A stretch of DNA of 64,000 nucleotides from an uncultured Dermabacteraceae bacterium (GCA_946223075.1 CAMILZ010000001.1:124001-188000), one strand, 5' to 3'; numbered from the stretch's first letter, positions 26,250 to 35,825 are shown. Made by a program: numbers and translations. The notes: generated by a model from the letters alone, not told the origin.

Positions 26250-26888
26250 ATGAACGAAAACGAAGCTGTGGAAGAGACCACCGAGAAGGAACAGGATTCC
26301 GGTCTCGTGGCGCGCACGGCTGTTGTGGCTGAGGACGAAAGCCTCATTCGCATGGATATCGTCGAGACGCTCACCGAGGCGGGCTACGAGGTTGTCGCCG
26401 CTGTCGGCGATGGCGCGAGCGCCGTGGAAAAGGTGCGTGAGCTTCGCCCCGACATCGTCGTGATGGACGTGAAGATGCCGCAAATGGACGGCGTGTCCGC
26501 TGCTGAGGCGATCGGCAAGGAGCACCTCGCGCCTGTCGTCATGCTGACGGCCTTCTCGCAGAAGGAGCTTGTGGAGCGTGCGCGCGATGCAGGTGCAATG
26601 GCGTTCGTGGTCAAGCCGTTCACGCCTAATGATCTGCTTCCCGCGATTGAGATCGCGCTCTCGCGCTACCAGCAGATTACTGCGCTCAACGAGGAGATTC
26701 GTGACCTCGAGGAGCGCTTCGAGACTCGTAAGCGCGTGGACCGCGCGAAGGGGCTCCTTCAGACCAACATGAATCTGAGCGAGCCCGACGCCTTCCGTTG
26801 GATCCAGAAGACGTCGATGGACCGTCGCCTTACGATGCGCGAGGTCGCCGATGCAGTCATCGACCAGCTTGGACCGCAAAAAGACTAA
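26250..26888 (+). CDS. pdtaR: ANTAR-domain response regulator (PdtaR-like)
   Basis: Two-domain regulator of 212 residues. The receiver domain has acidic residues D29-E30, the phospho-acceptor D73 in VVMDVKMPQMDG and the lysine in VVKPFTP. The C-terminal ANTAR domain (RVDRAKGLLQTNMNLSEPDAFRWIQKTSMDRRLTMREVADAVI) binds RNA hairpins and acts by antitermination or translation control. The ATG at 26250 follows a GAAAG-type site; upstream in-frame sequence is not family-like. The matching histidine kinase is not nearby. The 3' end overlaps the convergent thioesterase gene by four bases. Confidence 0.9.
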   Translation: MNENEAVEETTEKEQDSGLVARTAVVAEDESLIRMDIVETLTEAGYEVVAAVGDGASAVEKVRELRPDIVVMDVKMPQMDGVSAAEAIGKEHLAPVVMLTAFSQKELVERARDAGAMAFVVKPFTPNDLLPAIEIALSRYQQITALNEEIRDLEERFETRKRVDRAKGLLQTNMNLSEPDAFRWIQKTSMDRRLTMREVADAVIDQLGPQKD

Positions 26889-27349
26889 GGCGCAGAGTTT
26901 TCTTGACGCGGCGGTAGTAGCCGCGTCGTCCCGAGGACGGTGCTCACGAGGGTACCGTCCTCGCGGTGTATGCGAGCAATGTAGCTCGCGCTTGTGCGAC
27001 CGAGGTGCTCGGCTTGCGCGGTGACGCGGACGTTGCCCTCCCGTGCGGGCGCGTGGTGGGTTGCGCTAAAAGAAGTTCCGACGGCTGCCGAGCCTTCACC
27101 GAGGGAGCCTTCGGCGTATGTTTGAGCGGCCAGCGAGATCGCGGTTTCAGCGAGCGCGATCGTGGCGCCCCCGTGCAAGAAGCCTTGGGGCTGGCGATTT
27201 GGTTCCACAGGCATGCGAAGGGTGGCCTCGCGCGCCGAAAGGGAAAGAATGTGCATGCCCATGCGCTCGCACACCGTTCCTTTGAGTGACGCGCGTGCCT
27301 TCTCGAGTGCGTCGTGCGTCCCGGTTGCCCTGCATGCGTTCGTGTCCAT
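26885..27349 (-). CDS. PaaI-family hotdog-fold thioesterase
   Basis: Acyl-CoA thioesterase-like protein of 154 residues. The hotdog core has GFLHGGATIALAETAISLAA, matching the catalytic HGG motif with the following acidic residue. The substrate is not known. The ATG at 27349 gives a normal length; the open frame continues upstream into polA's control region and is not used. It is wedged between the ANTAR regulator and polA, a position where actinobacteria often carry such a gene. Confidence 0.85.
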   Translation of the reverse strand: MDTNACRATGTHDALEKARASLKGTVCERMGMHILSLSAREATLRMPVEPNRQPQGFLHGGATIALAETAISLAAQTYAEGSLGEGSAAVGTSFSATHHAPAREGNVRVTAQAEHLGRTSASYIARIHREDGTLVSTVLGTTRLLPPRQENSAP

Positions 27350-27374
27350 CCGCCTAGCGTGACACACTTGAGGC

Positions 27375-30059
27375 ATGAGCGAGATCAAAAACGCGTCCGA
27401 GAAGCGCATCGTTGTGATTGATGGCCATGCGATGGCCTTCCGTGCCTTCTTTGCGCTGCCTCCTGAGTCCTTCGTGAATAGCGCCGGGCAGGCGACGAAC
27501 TCCGTGTATGGCTTCAGCCGCATGATTTTCAACATCGTGAAAAATGAGAAGCCCACGCATATGGCGGTCGCTTTTGACCTTCCAGGTGGCACGTTCCGCG
27601 ACCGTATTTATAGCGAATACAAGGGCGGGCGCGACGCGACCCCCGAGGCTTTCAAGGGGCAGATCTCGCTGATTCAGCAGGTGCTCGATGCGATGGGCGT
27701 CGCGCACTTCAGCGTCGAGGACTACGAGGCGGACGACATTGTTGCCACGATCGCGACGTACGCGAAGGACGCCGGCGTGGAGCCGCTCCTTGTGACGAGC
27801 GACCGGGACGCGATTCAGCTCGTTGATGAAGCGATCACACTTTTACAACCCGTGAAAGGCGTGACGGAACTTCGCCGCATGACACCCGAGGCGGTCGAGG
27901 AAAAGTATCTGGTCCCTCCGAAGCTGTACCCGGACCTCGCGGCACTCGTGGGGGAGAGCGCCGATAACCTCCCCGGTGTGCCCGGTGTGGGACCAAAAAC
28001 TGCCGCCAAGTGGATTGGCCTCTACGGCTCGCTCGACGGGATTCTCGAGCACCGAGAGGAGATCAAGGGCAAGGCAGGCCAGTCGCTTCGCGATCATGTC
28101 GAAGACGTGGTGCGCAATCGTCGCATGAATGAAGCCGTGCGCAATCTCGACCTGCCGCGTGACTTTGACGCTTACGCGCTTGGCCGCGGCGACCGGGTCG
28201 CGATCAACGAATGTTTCGACGAACTTGCGTTTGGCCCGGGCATCCGTCGGGATATCCCCGCGGGTCTCCTCCCGGCCGACGCCGCCGAAGCCGATGATGC
28301 CGAGCCGATCGTTGCGAACCCCACCCTCCCCGTGCTCCAGGTGCAGGCCGGGCAACTCGGTGGGCTCCTTGCAGAACACGCCGCGCTCGGGGGCGCACTT
28401 GAGGCCGACGGTACCTGGGCTCACGGCGATTCCGAGTTCCGTGGCCTCGTGATTGCCACCGAGAGTGCGAGCCTGGATATTGCTGAGTCGTCGATGAACG
28501 ACGACGACCGGCGTGCGCTTGCGAGGTGGCTGCGTAATTCGGTGATTCCGAAGTGGACGCTCGACTCGAAGCTTCTCGTGCACGTGTTGCGCGGCGCGGG
28601 CTTCACGCTTCGCGGCCTCGAGGTTGATCTCTCGCTTGCCGAGTTCCTGTGTAGGCCCGGGCAGCGCCCCGCGGATGTGGCCGGTCTCGCGATGCGACAC
28701 CTTCACGAGGAGTTCCCGAAGCTCGAGAAGAAACCAACTCCCGAGGCTCTTCACGAGGATCTTCTGGGCCGCGCGCGGGCCGAGTACCGTCTGACTCCCA
28801 TTCTCGTGAGGGATATGGACGCTCACGAGACCCGCGACATTCACGATGACCTCGAACTTCCGCTTTCGCGTGTGCTGACCGAAATGGAAGCGGCGGGTAT
28901 AGCCGTGGACGCGAGCGAGCTTGACCGGCTCGACGCCATGCACGAGGAGAGGCAGTCGGAGGTCGCGGCGCGCGCCTTTGCCGAGATCGGCGGCGAGGAA
29001 ATCAACCTCGGTTCACCGAAGCAGCTTCAAACCGTGCTGTTCGACCGACTCGGAATGCCTCCCACGCGCAAAACCAAAACCGGCCACTCGACCGACGCTG
29101 AATCCCTCACCGATCTCTACGTCAAAACGGGCCATCCGTTCCTCCAGGCGCTCCTCGAGCACCGCGACGTGACGAAGCTGCGCCAGATCATTGAGACGCT
29201 GCGGAAGTCCGTCACGGATGCGGGACGCATCCACACGACGCTCTCGCAAAATGTCGCGGCGACGGGACGCCTCGCTTCCTCGAACCCCAACCTTCAGAAC
29301 ATCCCCGCGCGCACCGAGGCGGGGCGGCAAATTCGCGGCGCCTTCCACGCGAGCGAAGGCTTCGAAACGCTTCTCACCGCCGATTATTCGCAGATCGAAA
29401 TGCGCATCATGGCGCACCTTTCCGGCGACGAAGGCCTCATCCAAGCCTTCCGCGACGGCGAAGACCTCCACAACTTCGTGGCCTCGCAAGTGTTCGGCAC
29501 GCCCGTGGAAGAGGTGACGAGCGAGGAACGCTCCAAGACGAAGGCCGTGAGCTACGGCCTCGCCTACGGCCTCTCCGCGTTCGGCCTCTCGCGTCAGCTT
29601 CACATCCCCCAAAGCGAAGCGAAGGCACTGCGTGAGCAGTACTTCGAGCGCTTCGGCGGCGTTCAAACCTACCTCCACGAAAGCGTGGAAAAGGCGCGGT
29701 CGCTCGGCTACACGGAAACGCTCCTCGGGCGCCGGCGCTATCTTCCCGAGCTCACGAGCGACAGCCGGCAGCGCCGCGAGAACGCGGAGCGTGTCGCGCT
29801 CAATTCGCCGATTCAGGGCAGTGCCGCGGACATCATCAAGCTCGCGATGCTCCGGGTTGATCACGCCCTCAAGAAAACCGGCGCCGCCTCGCGTCTCGTC
29901 CTCCAGGTGCACGACGAACTCATCGTCGACGTTGCCCCCGGCGAGCTCGATCTCGTGCGAGACATCGTGCGCGAGGGCATGGAAGGTGCGTATGAACTCG
30001 CCGTGCCAATGGACATCTCGGTCGGCGTCGGCCAGACGTGGCTCGAAGCCGCCCACTAA
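27375..30059 (+). CDS. polA: DNA polymerase I
   Basis: Repair and Okazaki fragment polymerase, 894 residues. The N-terminal 5'-3' exonuclease (about 1-300) has YEADDIVAT and PGVPGVGPKTA. The middle domain has the fold but lacks the DxE metal ligands of a 3'-5' exonuclease, so proofreading is probably absent, as in other actinobacterial Pol I. The polymerase domain shows motif A DYSQIEMRIMAHLSGD, the O helix RSKTKAVSYGLAYG and motif C QVHDELIVDV. It begins 25 bases from the divergent thioesterase start, so the two share a very short promoter region. Confidence 0.97.
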   Translation: MSEIKNASEKRIVVIDGHAMAFRAFFALPPESFVNSAGQATNSVYGFSRMIFNIVKNEKPTHMAVAFDLPGGTFRDRIYSEYKGGRDATPEAFKGQISLIQQVLDAMGVAHFSVEDYEADDIVATIATYAKDAGVEPLLVTSDRDAIQLVDEAITLLQPVKGVTELRRMTPEAVEEKYLVPPKLYPDLAALVGESADNLPGVPGVGPKTAAKWIGLYGSLDGILEHREEIKGKAGQSLRDHVEDVVRNRRMNEAVRNLDLPRDFDAYALGRGDRVAINECFDELAFGPGIRRDIPAGLLPADAAEADDAEPIVANPTLPVLQVQAGQLGGLLAEHAALGGALEADGTWAHGDSEFRGLVIATESASLDIAESSMNDDDRRALARWLRNSVIPKWTLDSKLLVHVLRGAGFTLRGLEVDLSLAEFLCRPGQRPADVAGLAMRHLHEEFPKLEKKPTPEALHEDLLGRARAEYRLTPILVRDMDAHETRDIHDDLELPLSRVLTEMEAAGIAVDASELDRLDAMHEERQSEVAARAFAEIGGEEINLGSPKQLQTVLFDRLGMPPTRKTKTGHSTDAESLTDLYVKTGHPFLQALLEHRDVTKLRQIIETLRKSVTDAGRIHTTLSQNVAATGRLASSNPNLQNIPARTEAGRQIRGAFHASEGFETLLTADYSQIEMRIMAHLSGDEGLIQAFRDGEDLHNFVASQVFGTPVEEVTSEERSKTKAVSYGLAYGLSAFGLSRQLHIPQSEAKALREQYFERFGGVQTYLHESVEKARSLGYTETLLGRRRYLPELTSDSRQRRENAERVALNSPIQGSAADIIKLAMLRVDHALKKTGAASRLVLQVHDELIVDVAPGELDLVRDIVREGMEGAYELAVPMDISVGVGQTWLEAAH

Positions 30060-30088
30060 GTCTCGTCACTCCTCCCACCCCCATATGT

Positions 30089-30103
30089 GGATTGACGTAG
30101 CTA
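30089..30103 (+). repeat. Left arm of a 15-bp inverted repeat
   Basis: GGATTGACGTAGCTA, identical to the left arm at 52261-52275 and the reverse complement of 31059-31073 and 52310-52324. It starts 29 bases after the polA stop. Confidence 0.9.
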
Positions 30104-30244
30104 TTTGGCTGTAATGCGATTGAGAAGGCGGCACCACGCTGCTGTTCACTGCTCGCAAAGTATTGCGCGCGGGCGGATAGTCTGGTTTCCTGTGTGACGT
30201 GAGCCGCATTCAGGTAGACAGGCGTTGTGCCCTCGGGAGGGTGT

Positions 30245-30895
30245 ATGAGGCGAAATGTGCGGGCACAGGCCCTGCCCGCGATCGGGATCCTCGCCCTTGC
30301 AACAGCTGTGCTCACTGGATGCAACGACGACGCGAGACCCGACATTGGCCCGACCCCTGTAGCGCACACGGCGACGGCAAGTCCTGGGAGTGATGCGGGC
30401 GGAGCAAGCGTCGGAACCGGCGAAGCACCCGAGCGTACCGAAGGGCTTCCTCCCCAAAACGCCGCCCTGAATAAGCCGGACGACAGGGCGCACGAAGCGC
30501 GATGGTTCGATACAGATGAAGGCGCCAAAGCTACTGCTCGATACGTGATTGAGGCTTTGTACTACGGATATGCGACCGGTAATACAGACCCGTACGAGAG
30601 CGTCGTTTCGCTTGGGGCGTGCGAAGCGTGTGGTGAGACGCTCGCCGAGATGGATCGGTGGCGTGAGAGTAAGAAATTTTCGAGCGTCGTGCGTGTCACG
30701 CCCGGGAACATACGCACGTCCACAACCAAAGATGGATATGTTTCGGTTCGCTACCAATACGCTATTGATGACGCTCATCCAGGCTCCTACGGAGACGGTG
30801 CGGCGGACCAGCCGACGGAGAACCATACCGTGCAAGTGAAGATGGATTACCACGACGGAAAGTGGCTAGTGCTGCACGTCGAGTGGCTCGACTAA
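30245..30895 (+). CDS. Predicted lipoprotein, DUF6318-like
   Basis: Exported lipid-anchored protein of 216 residues. A short basic start and hydrophobic stretch end in lipobox LTGC at 23-26, so C26 is the acylated residue. A Gly/Thr/Pro-rich linker (about 33-75) precedes a globular domain with ARYVIEALYYGYATGNTDPYESVVSLGACEACGETL, including a Cys pair C126/C129. This resembles the DUF6318 family of actinobacterial lipoproteins, whose role is unknown. CGGGAGG precedes the ATG. It stands between polA and rpsA and is enclosed by inverted 15-bp repeats at 30089 and 31059. Confidence 0.8.
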   Translation: MRRNVRAQALPAIGILALATAVLTGCNDDARPDIGPTPVAHTATASPGSDAGGASVGTGEAPERTEGLPPQNAALNKPDDRAHEARWFDTDEGAKATARYVIEALYYGYATGNTDPYESVVSLGACEACGETLAEMDRWRESKKFSSVVRVTPGNIRTSTTKDGYVSVRYQYAIDDAHPGSYGDGAADQPTENHTVQVKMDYHDGKWLVLHVEWLD

Positions 30896-31058
30896 AACTC
30901 CCTCGCTGGACTCGATGGGGGTTATCGGGTTTGAGCCTCTTGTGACGCATTTGGTTTCGCCGGGGAATTGGCTTCCCGTGGGTGTGGACATGGTGGTGTT
31001 GGTTTTGTCCACCCTTGTTTCTGATTGCGGCGGGACGGCCGCACGGGTTAGGTGCGTT

Positions 31059-31073
31059 TAGCTACGTCAATCC
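31059..31073 (-). repeat. Right arm of a 15-bp inverted repeat
   Basis: TAGCTACGTCAATCC, the exact reverse complement of the arm at 30089-30103. The two arms enclose 985 bp including the lipoprotein gene. The next bases inward (AACG on the opposite strand) also match the right arm of the 52.3 kb hairpin. Confidence 0.9.
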
Positions 31074-31200
31074 GGTCGTGGGAGCGGGGGCGGGTTGTGA
31101 GGGGTGGGGATCAAACTCCCGAAACCCCTAGACAATTCGGGGAGAGGGTGTTGGATTGGTCACCTCGGGCCGATGAGAGGGGTTCGTGGGGTCTATTCCA

Positions 31201-31230
31201 TTGACCCTGCTGCGCGTGGACCGTTAAGCT
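31201..31230 (+). promoter_or_regulatory. rpsA promoter
   Basis: TTGACC (31201-31206) and TAAGCT (31225-31230) with an 18-base spacer, giving a leader of about 70 bases before the ATG at 31306. Confidence 0.6.
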
Positions 31231-31305
31231 AGGCAGAGTGTGCGCACTGTGCCCACACATGTTTCTGTACCAACTACTACCTGTCCCGACGGAGCCATTC
31301 ACTAC

Positions 31306-32769
31306 ATGACCACGAACAACGCACCTCAGATCGCCATCAACGATATCGGTAGCGAGGAAGAGCTTCTCGCCGCTATCGATTCGACCATCAAGTACTTCAA
31401 CGATGGCGACATCGTCGAGGGCACCGTCGTCAAGGTTGACCGGGACGAGGTTCTTCTTGACATTGGCTACAAGACCGAGGGTGTTATCCCCTCGCGCGAA
31501 CTCTCGATCAAGCACGACGTTGACCCCGATGAGGTTGTCGAGGTTGGCGACGAGGTCGAGGCGCTCGTTCTCCAGAAGGAGGACAAGGAAGGCCGCCTGA
31601 TCCTCTCGAAGAAGCGTGCGCAGTACGAGCGCGCATGGGGTTCGATCGAGGACATCAAGGAAAACGAAGGTGTCGTTACCGGCACCGTCATTGAGGTTGT
31701 CAAGGGCGGCCTCATCGTCGACATTGGCCTTCGCGGCTTCCTCCCCGCTTCGCTCGTCGAGATGCGCCGCGTGCGCGACCTTCAGCCGTACATCGGCCAG
31801 GAGCTCGAAGCGAAGATCATCGAACTCGACAAGAACCGCAACAACGTCGTTCTTTCGCGCCGCGCCTACCTCGAAGAGACCCAGGCTTCGGTCCGCACCG
31901 ACTTCCTCCAGACCCTCCAGAAGGGCCAGGTTCGCGAGGGTCACGTGTCCTCGATCGTCAACTTCGGTGCGTTCGTGGACCTCGGCGGCGTTGACGGCCT
32001 CGTCCACGTCTCCGAGCTTTCCTGGAAGCACATTGACCACCCGAGCGAGGTTGTCGAGGTTGGCCAGCCCGTCAAGGTCGAGGTTCTCTCGGTTGAGATG
32101 GATCGCGAGCGCGTGTCGCTCTCGCTGAAGGCCACCCAGGAAGATCCGTGGCAGCTCTTCGCCCGCACGCACGCCATCGGTCAGGTCGTGCCGGGCAAGG
32201 TCACGAAGCTCGTGCCGTTCGGTGCGTTCGTGCGTGTTGAGGACGGCATCGAGGGCCTCGTGCACATCTCCGAGCTCGCGCAGCGCCACGTTGATCTGCC
32301 CGAGCAGGTTGTGAGCGTTGACCAGGAGGTCTTCGTCAAGGTCATCGACATCGACCTTGAGCGCCGCCGTATCTCGCTCTCGCTCAAGCAGGCCAACGAG
32401 GGCGTCGACCCCGAAGGCGACGACTCGACGTTCGATCCCGCGCTCTACGGCATGGCTGCGGAGTACGACGAGAACGGCGAGTACAAGTACCCCGAGGGCT
32501 TCGATCCCGAGACCAACGAGTGGCTCGAGGGCTACGAGGCTCAGCGCGAGGCTTGGGAGGCCGACTACGCACGTGCCTACGAGCGCTGGACCCAGCACAA
32601 GGCTCAGGTGGCCGAGGCTGCGAAGGCCGACGCCGAGGCTCAGGCCGCTGCTCCGGCAGCGAGCGAGGCCGCACCGACTTCGTTCCAGTCCTCCTCGAGT
32701 GACGAGGGCACCCTCGCTTCCGATGAGGCTCTCGCTGCGCTTCGCGAGAAGCTCACGGGCAACAACTGA
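31306..32769 (+). CDS. rpsA: 30S ribosomal protein S1
   Basis: mRNA-binding ribosomal protein of 487 residues. Four S1 repeats follow one another (about 34-105, 120-187, 205-275, 290-362), the usual number in actinobacteria. After them comes an acidic, Ala-rich tail (EAAKADAEAQAAAPAASEAAPTS). The ATG at 31306 begins the family match TNNAPQIAINDIGS; its GGAG site is rather far (about 12 bases). The gene has its own promoter and terminator, as expected for a highly expressed gene. Confidence 0.96.
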   Translation: MTTNNAPQIAINDIGSEEELLAAIDSTIKYFNDGDIVEGTVVKVDRDEVLLDIGYKTEGVIPSRELSIKHDVDPDEVVEVGDEVEALVLQKEDKEGRLILSKKRAQYERAWGSIEDIKENEGVVTGTVIEVVKGGLIVDIGLRGFLPASLVEMRRVRDLQPYIGQELEAKIIELDKNRNNVVLSRRAYLEETQASVRTDFLQTLQKGQVREGHVSSIVNFGAFVDLGGVDGLVHVSELSWKHIDHPSEVVEVGQPVKVEVLSVEMDRERVSLSLKATQEDPWQLFARTHAIGQVVPGKVTKLVPFGAFVRVEDGIEGLVHISELAQRHVDLPEQVVSVDQEVFVKVIDIDLERRRISLSLKQANEGVDPEGDDSTFDPALYGMAAEYDENGEYKYPEGFDPETNEWLEGYEAQREAWEADYARAYERWTQHKAQVAEAAKADAEAQAAAPAASEAAPTSFQSSSSDEGTLASDEALAALREKLTGNN

Positions 32770-32794
32770 ACTCAGTGATCGCCTAGCGATCTCA

Positions 32795-32835
32795 CGAAAG
32801 CGCTCCTCGTTTTGCGAGGGGCGCTTTCGCCTTTA
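32795..32835 (+). terminator. rpsA terminator
   Basis: Stem CGAAAGCGCTCCTCG at 32795-32809 against CGAGGGGCGCTTTCG at 32815-32829, loop TTTTG, followed by CCTTT. One mismatch in the stem. Confidence 0.88.
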
Positions 32836-32898
32836 ACCTGAATGGCATTGGCAACGGGCAAAGGCCCCTCGCCACGTCTCACACGCGAAAGGGCACCT

Positions 32899-34131
32899 GT
32901 GCTGAATTGGATGACCGCGGGGGAGTCGCACGGCCCCTCGCTCGTGGCAATGATCGACGGTTTCCCCGCTGGGGTTGAAGTCACGCACGACACGCTGCGG
33001 GCGGCTCTCGCGCGGCGCCGTCTGGGCTACGGCCGCGGTGCTCGTCAGAAGTTCGAACAGGACGAGATCCGTATCCTTTCGGGCGTGCGTCACGGTGTCA
33101 CTCTCGGCTCGCCCATCGCCGTGGAAATCAAGAACACCGAGTGGCCGAAATGGGAGAAGGTCATGAGCGCTGATCCCGTTGCGCGCGAAGATCTCCTGAT
33201 CGATGCGGGTACCGGTGACGAACGCGAGATCGCCCGCAATAAGCCTTTGACGCGTCCGCGCCCCGGTCACGCGGATCTTGCAGGTATGGCGAAATACGGC
33301 CATAACGATGCGCGCAATGTTCTCGAGCGCGCGAGCGCACGCGAAACGGCGGCTCGCGTGGTCATTGGTGCGCTGTGCGAGGCGCTGCTCGAGCAAGCCG
33401 CCGGTATTACTCTCGTGTCACACACTCTTCAGGTGGGCGGCGCCAAGGTCCCCGAGGGTGCCGGGCTTCCGACGCCAGCCGATGGCGCCGCGCTCGACAG
33501 CGATCCGTTGCGCTGTTTCCATGCGGAGGCTTCGAAAGCGATGGTGGCCGAGGTTGATGCCGCGAAGAAGGACGGCGATACCCTCGGCGGCATCGTTGAA
33601 GTCCTCGCTTACGGTGTTCCCGTGGGGCTCGGCTCCCATACGCAGTGGAATCGCAAGCTCGATGGACGCCTTGCGCAGGCGGTCATGAGTATCCAGGCAA
33701 TGAAGGGCGTGGAAATCGGGGAGGGCTTCGCCAATGCCGGGCGACGAGGCAGCCTCGCGCACGATGAGATCCTCCTCGGGGGGCACGGGCCCGCGAACAC
33801 TCACCGTGCCTCGAATCGGGCCGGGGGCACCGAGGGCGGAATTTCGAATGGGGAGCTTATCGCCGTGCGAGGGGCGCTCAAACCGATCTCGACTGTTCCT
33901 CGGGCGCTGCGCACAATCGACACGGCGACGGGTGGTGAGGCCACGGCGAATCACCAGCGTTCCGACGTGTGCGCCGTCGCACCTGCCGCCGTCATTGCCG
34001 AGGCCATGGTCGCGATTACCCTTGCGGAAGCGCTTCTCGAGAAAGTCGGCGGCGATAGCGTCGGTGAGATTGCCCCTCGCGTTGAGGAGATCCGCGAACA
34101 CGCCGAGGCGTACGGCGCGGGTACTGTGTGA
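32899..34131 (+). CDS. aroC: Chorismate synthase
   Basis: Last step of the shikimate pathway, FMN-dependent, 410 residues. The N-terminus MLNWMTAGESHGPSL, GRGARQKFEQDEIRILSGVRHGVTLGSPI, RPRPGHADLAGMAKYGHNDARNVLERASARETAARV and the C-terminal histidine segment NHQRSDVCAVA are typical. GTG at 32899 has AAAGGG upstream and matches the family start; an ATG 57 bases earlier lacks a site. It is coupled to aroK by a TGATG overlap. Confidence 0.97.
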   Translation: MLNWMTAGESHGPSLVAMIDGFPAGVEVTHDTLRAALARRRLGYGRGARQKFEQDEIRILSGVRHGVTLGSPIAVEIKNTEWPKWEKVMSADPVAREDLLIDAGTGDEREIARNKPLTRPRPGHADLAGMAKYGHNDARNVLERASARETAARVVIGALCEALLEQAAGITLVSHTLQVGGAKVPEGAGLPTPADGAALDSDPLRCFHAEASKAMVAEVDAAKKDGDTLGGIVEVLAYGVPVGLGSHTQWNRKLDGRLAQAVMSIQAMKGVEIGEGFANAGRRGSLAHDEILLGGHGPANTHRASNRAGGTEGGISNGELIAVRGALKPISTVPRALRTIDTATGGEATANHQRSDVCAVAPAAVIAEAMVAITLAEALLEKVGGDSVGEIAPRVEEIREHAEAYGAGTV

Positions 34132-34697
34132 TGACGTCGCCCCATGTCTCGCGGCTGACACGGCTACGTGAGCCAGTGCTGTATGAATCAGGTCCGAGAC
34201 TCGTGCTCGTGGGCCCCATGGGTGCGGGGAAGAGCACGGTTGGTCGTCTCGTCGCGGAAGCTATCGATGTCGAGTTCCTCGACTCTGATGACGAGATCGC
34301 ACGCGAAAGGGGTCTCGAGATCCCCGAAATTTTCGCGACCGACGGGGAGCACCTTTTCCGCACGCTTGAGGAGCGCGTCATTGCCAAGCTCCTCGCTAAC
34401 CACGGCGGTGTGCTTTCCCTCGGAGGCGGGGCGGTGACGGCACATGCCACGCGCGAGCGCCTTCGCCGCGCACCGGTCGTGCGGCTCGAGCTTAGCCGAG
34501 CGCAGGCGAAGGAGCGCATCGGCGGTGGGGAAGGCCGACCGGTCCTTGCAGGGACGGACCCGCTCGAGAAATGGACAAGGGTCGCGAACGAACGCGAACC
34601 ACTTTTTGCCCAAGTCGCGACGTGGGTTCTCGACACCAACGGCGCTTTGCCCGAGGAACTGGCGAGCATTCTCGTGCGTGAGCTGTGCAAGCGCTGA
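34131..34697 (+). CDS. aroK: Shikimate kinase
   Basis: Phosphorylates shikimate at O3, 188 residues. The P-loop GPMGAGKST is at 28-36, the shikimate-binding Asp in EFLDSDDEIARERG and the LSLGGGAV glycine motif follow, and the lid has GGGEGRPVLAG. About 20 extra residues precede the first strand. ATG at 34131 overlaps the aroC stop; GTG at 34128 is an equal alternative. Confidence 0.95.
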   Translation: MTSPHVSRLTRLREPVLYESGPRLVLVGPMGAGKSTVGRLVAEAIDVEFLDSDDEIARERGLEIPEIFATDGEHLFRTLEERVIAKLLANHGGVLSLGGGAVTAHATRERLRRAPVVRLELSRAQAKERIGGGEGRPVLAGTDPLEKWTRVANEREPLFAQVATWVLDTNGALPEELASILVRELCKR

Positions 34698-34727
34698 CCG
34701 GAACCGAAGATCGAAAGGACGACACTC

Positions 34728-35825
34728 GTGACTACTCACCACTCCTCATCTGTGACGCGTTTGACGGTCGGCTCGGGTGCGGACTCCTATGACGTGACGA
34801 TCGGCCGAGAAATAAACGACGCGATTCTCTCGGCGGTTCCCGAGCGGGCGCTGCGCGTACTTATCGTGCATCAGGAACCGGTGGCAGGTCGGGCGCGGGC
34901 GCTTGCCGCGGCACTTAATTCCGACGGTCGCACAGCTTTCACGGTTGCTATTCCCGACGCGGAGCAGGCCAAGGGCATTGACACTCTCGCCGAACTCTGG
35001 CGCGTTCTTGGAACCAACGACTTCACGAGGAGCGATCTCATCATTGGGGTTGGCGGAGGCGCCGCAACCGATCTCGCTGGTTTCGCCGCGGCGACGTGGT
35101 TGCGTGGAATTGGAGTGATCCACGTGCCGACAACCGTCGCGGGCATGGTCGATGCTGCCGTTGGCGGGAAAACCGGTATCAACACTGCCGAAGGGAAAAA
35201 TCTTGTGGGGGCCTTCCACACGCCTCTCGCGGTGATTGTCGACCTCAATGCGCTCGAAGGTTTGCCCGTGCACGACGTGGCGGCGGGTCTCGCGGAGGTC
35301 GTTAAGGCGGGTTTCATCGCGGATGAGCGCATTCTCGAGATCATCGAGACTGATCCGCAGCGGGTTCTTGATACGCGTTCACCGGAGTTCGCCGAAGTTC
35401 TGACTCGCGCGATCCGTCTCAAGGCGCACGTGGTGAGTGAGGATCTCACCGAAAAGGGCCGCCGCGAAATTCTCAATTACGGCCATACCCTCGGCCACGC
35501 GATCGAACGCCACGAGCAGTACACGTGGCGCCATGGTGACGCGGTCGCCGTCGGAATGGTGTTTGCGGCCGAGCTCTCCCACCGTACCGGTCACCTGAGC
35601 CTTGGCCTTCTCGAGCGCCATCGCTCTATCCTTGAGTCTCTCTCGCTCCCCACGTGCTATCGCGAGGGCCAGTTTGGTGCCCTTCGAGAAGCCATGGCCC
35701 GCGATAAGAAGGCGCGTGGGGAGATGCTACGTTTCGTCATTCTCGAGGCTGTGGGCACACCCATTCGCCTCGAAGGGCCCGATGAGCAGCTACTCGAGGA
35801 GAGCTACCGCGCGATAGTCGCATAG
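34728..35825 (+). CDS. aroB: 3-dehydroquinate synthase
   Basis: Second shikimate pathway enzyme, NAD- and Zn-dependent, 365 residues. GVGGGAATDLAGFAAATWLRGI, PTTVAGMVDAAVGGKTGIN and the zinc ligands in YGHTLGHAIE with the upstream E (LAEVVKAGFI) are conserved. GTG at 34728 has GAAAGGA upstream. The usual follower aroQ (type II dehydroquinase) is absent; a type I enzyme is encoded at 52.4 kb. Confidence 0.97.
   Translation: MTTHHSSSVTRLTVGSGADSYDVTIGREINDAILSAVPERALRVLIVHQEPVAGRARALAAALNSDGRTAFTVAIPDAEQAKGIDTLAELWRVLGTNDFTRSDLIIGVGGGAATDLAGFAAATWLRGIGVIHVPTTVAGMVDAAVGGKTGINTAEGKNLVGAFHTPLAVIVDLNALEGLPVHDVAAGLAEVVKAGFIADERILEIIETDPQRVLDTRSPEFAEVLTRAIRLKAHVVSEDLTEKGRREILNYGHTLGHAIERHEQYTWRHGDAVAVGMVFAAELSHRTGHLSLGLLERHRSILESLSLPTCYREGQFGALREAMARDKKARGEMLRFVILEAVGTPIRLEGPDEQLLEESYRAIVA

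Larger units (their letters stand above)
30896..31305 (+). other. 410-bp gap before rpsA
   Basis: No gene is supported. It holds a small hairpin TGCGGC/GCCGCA at 31026-31043, the right inverted repeat arm at 31059-31073, a G-rich stretch to about 31190 and the rpsA promoter at 31201-31230. Confidence 0.6.

Noticed and set aside
30060..31100. Insertion sequence with target duplication
   Set aside because: No transposase frame lies between the inverted arms, and the flanks (ending ATATGT and starting GGTCG) show no direct duplication.
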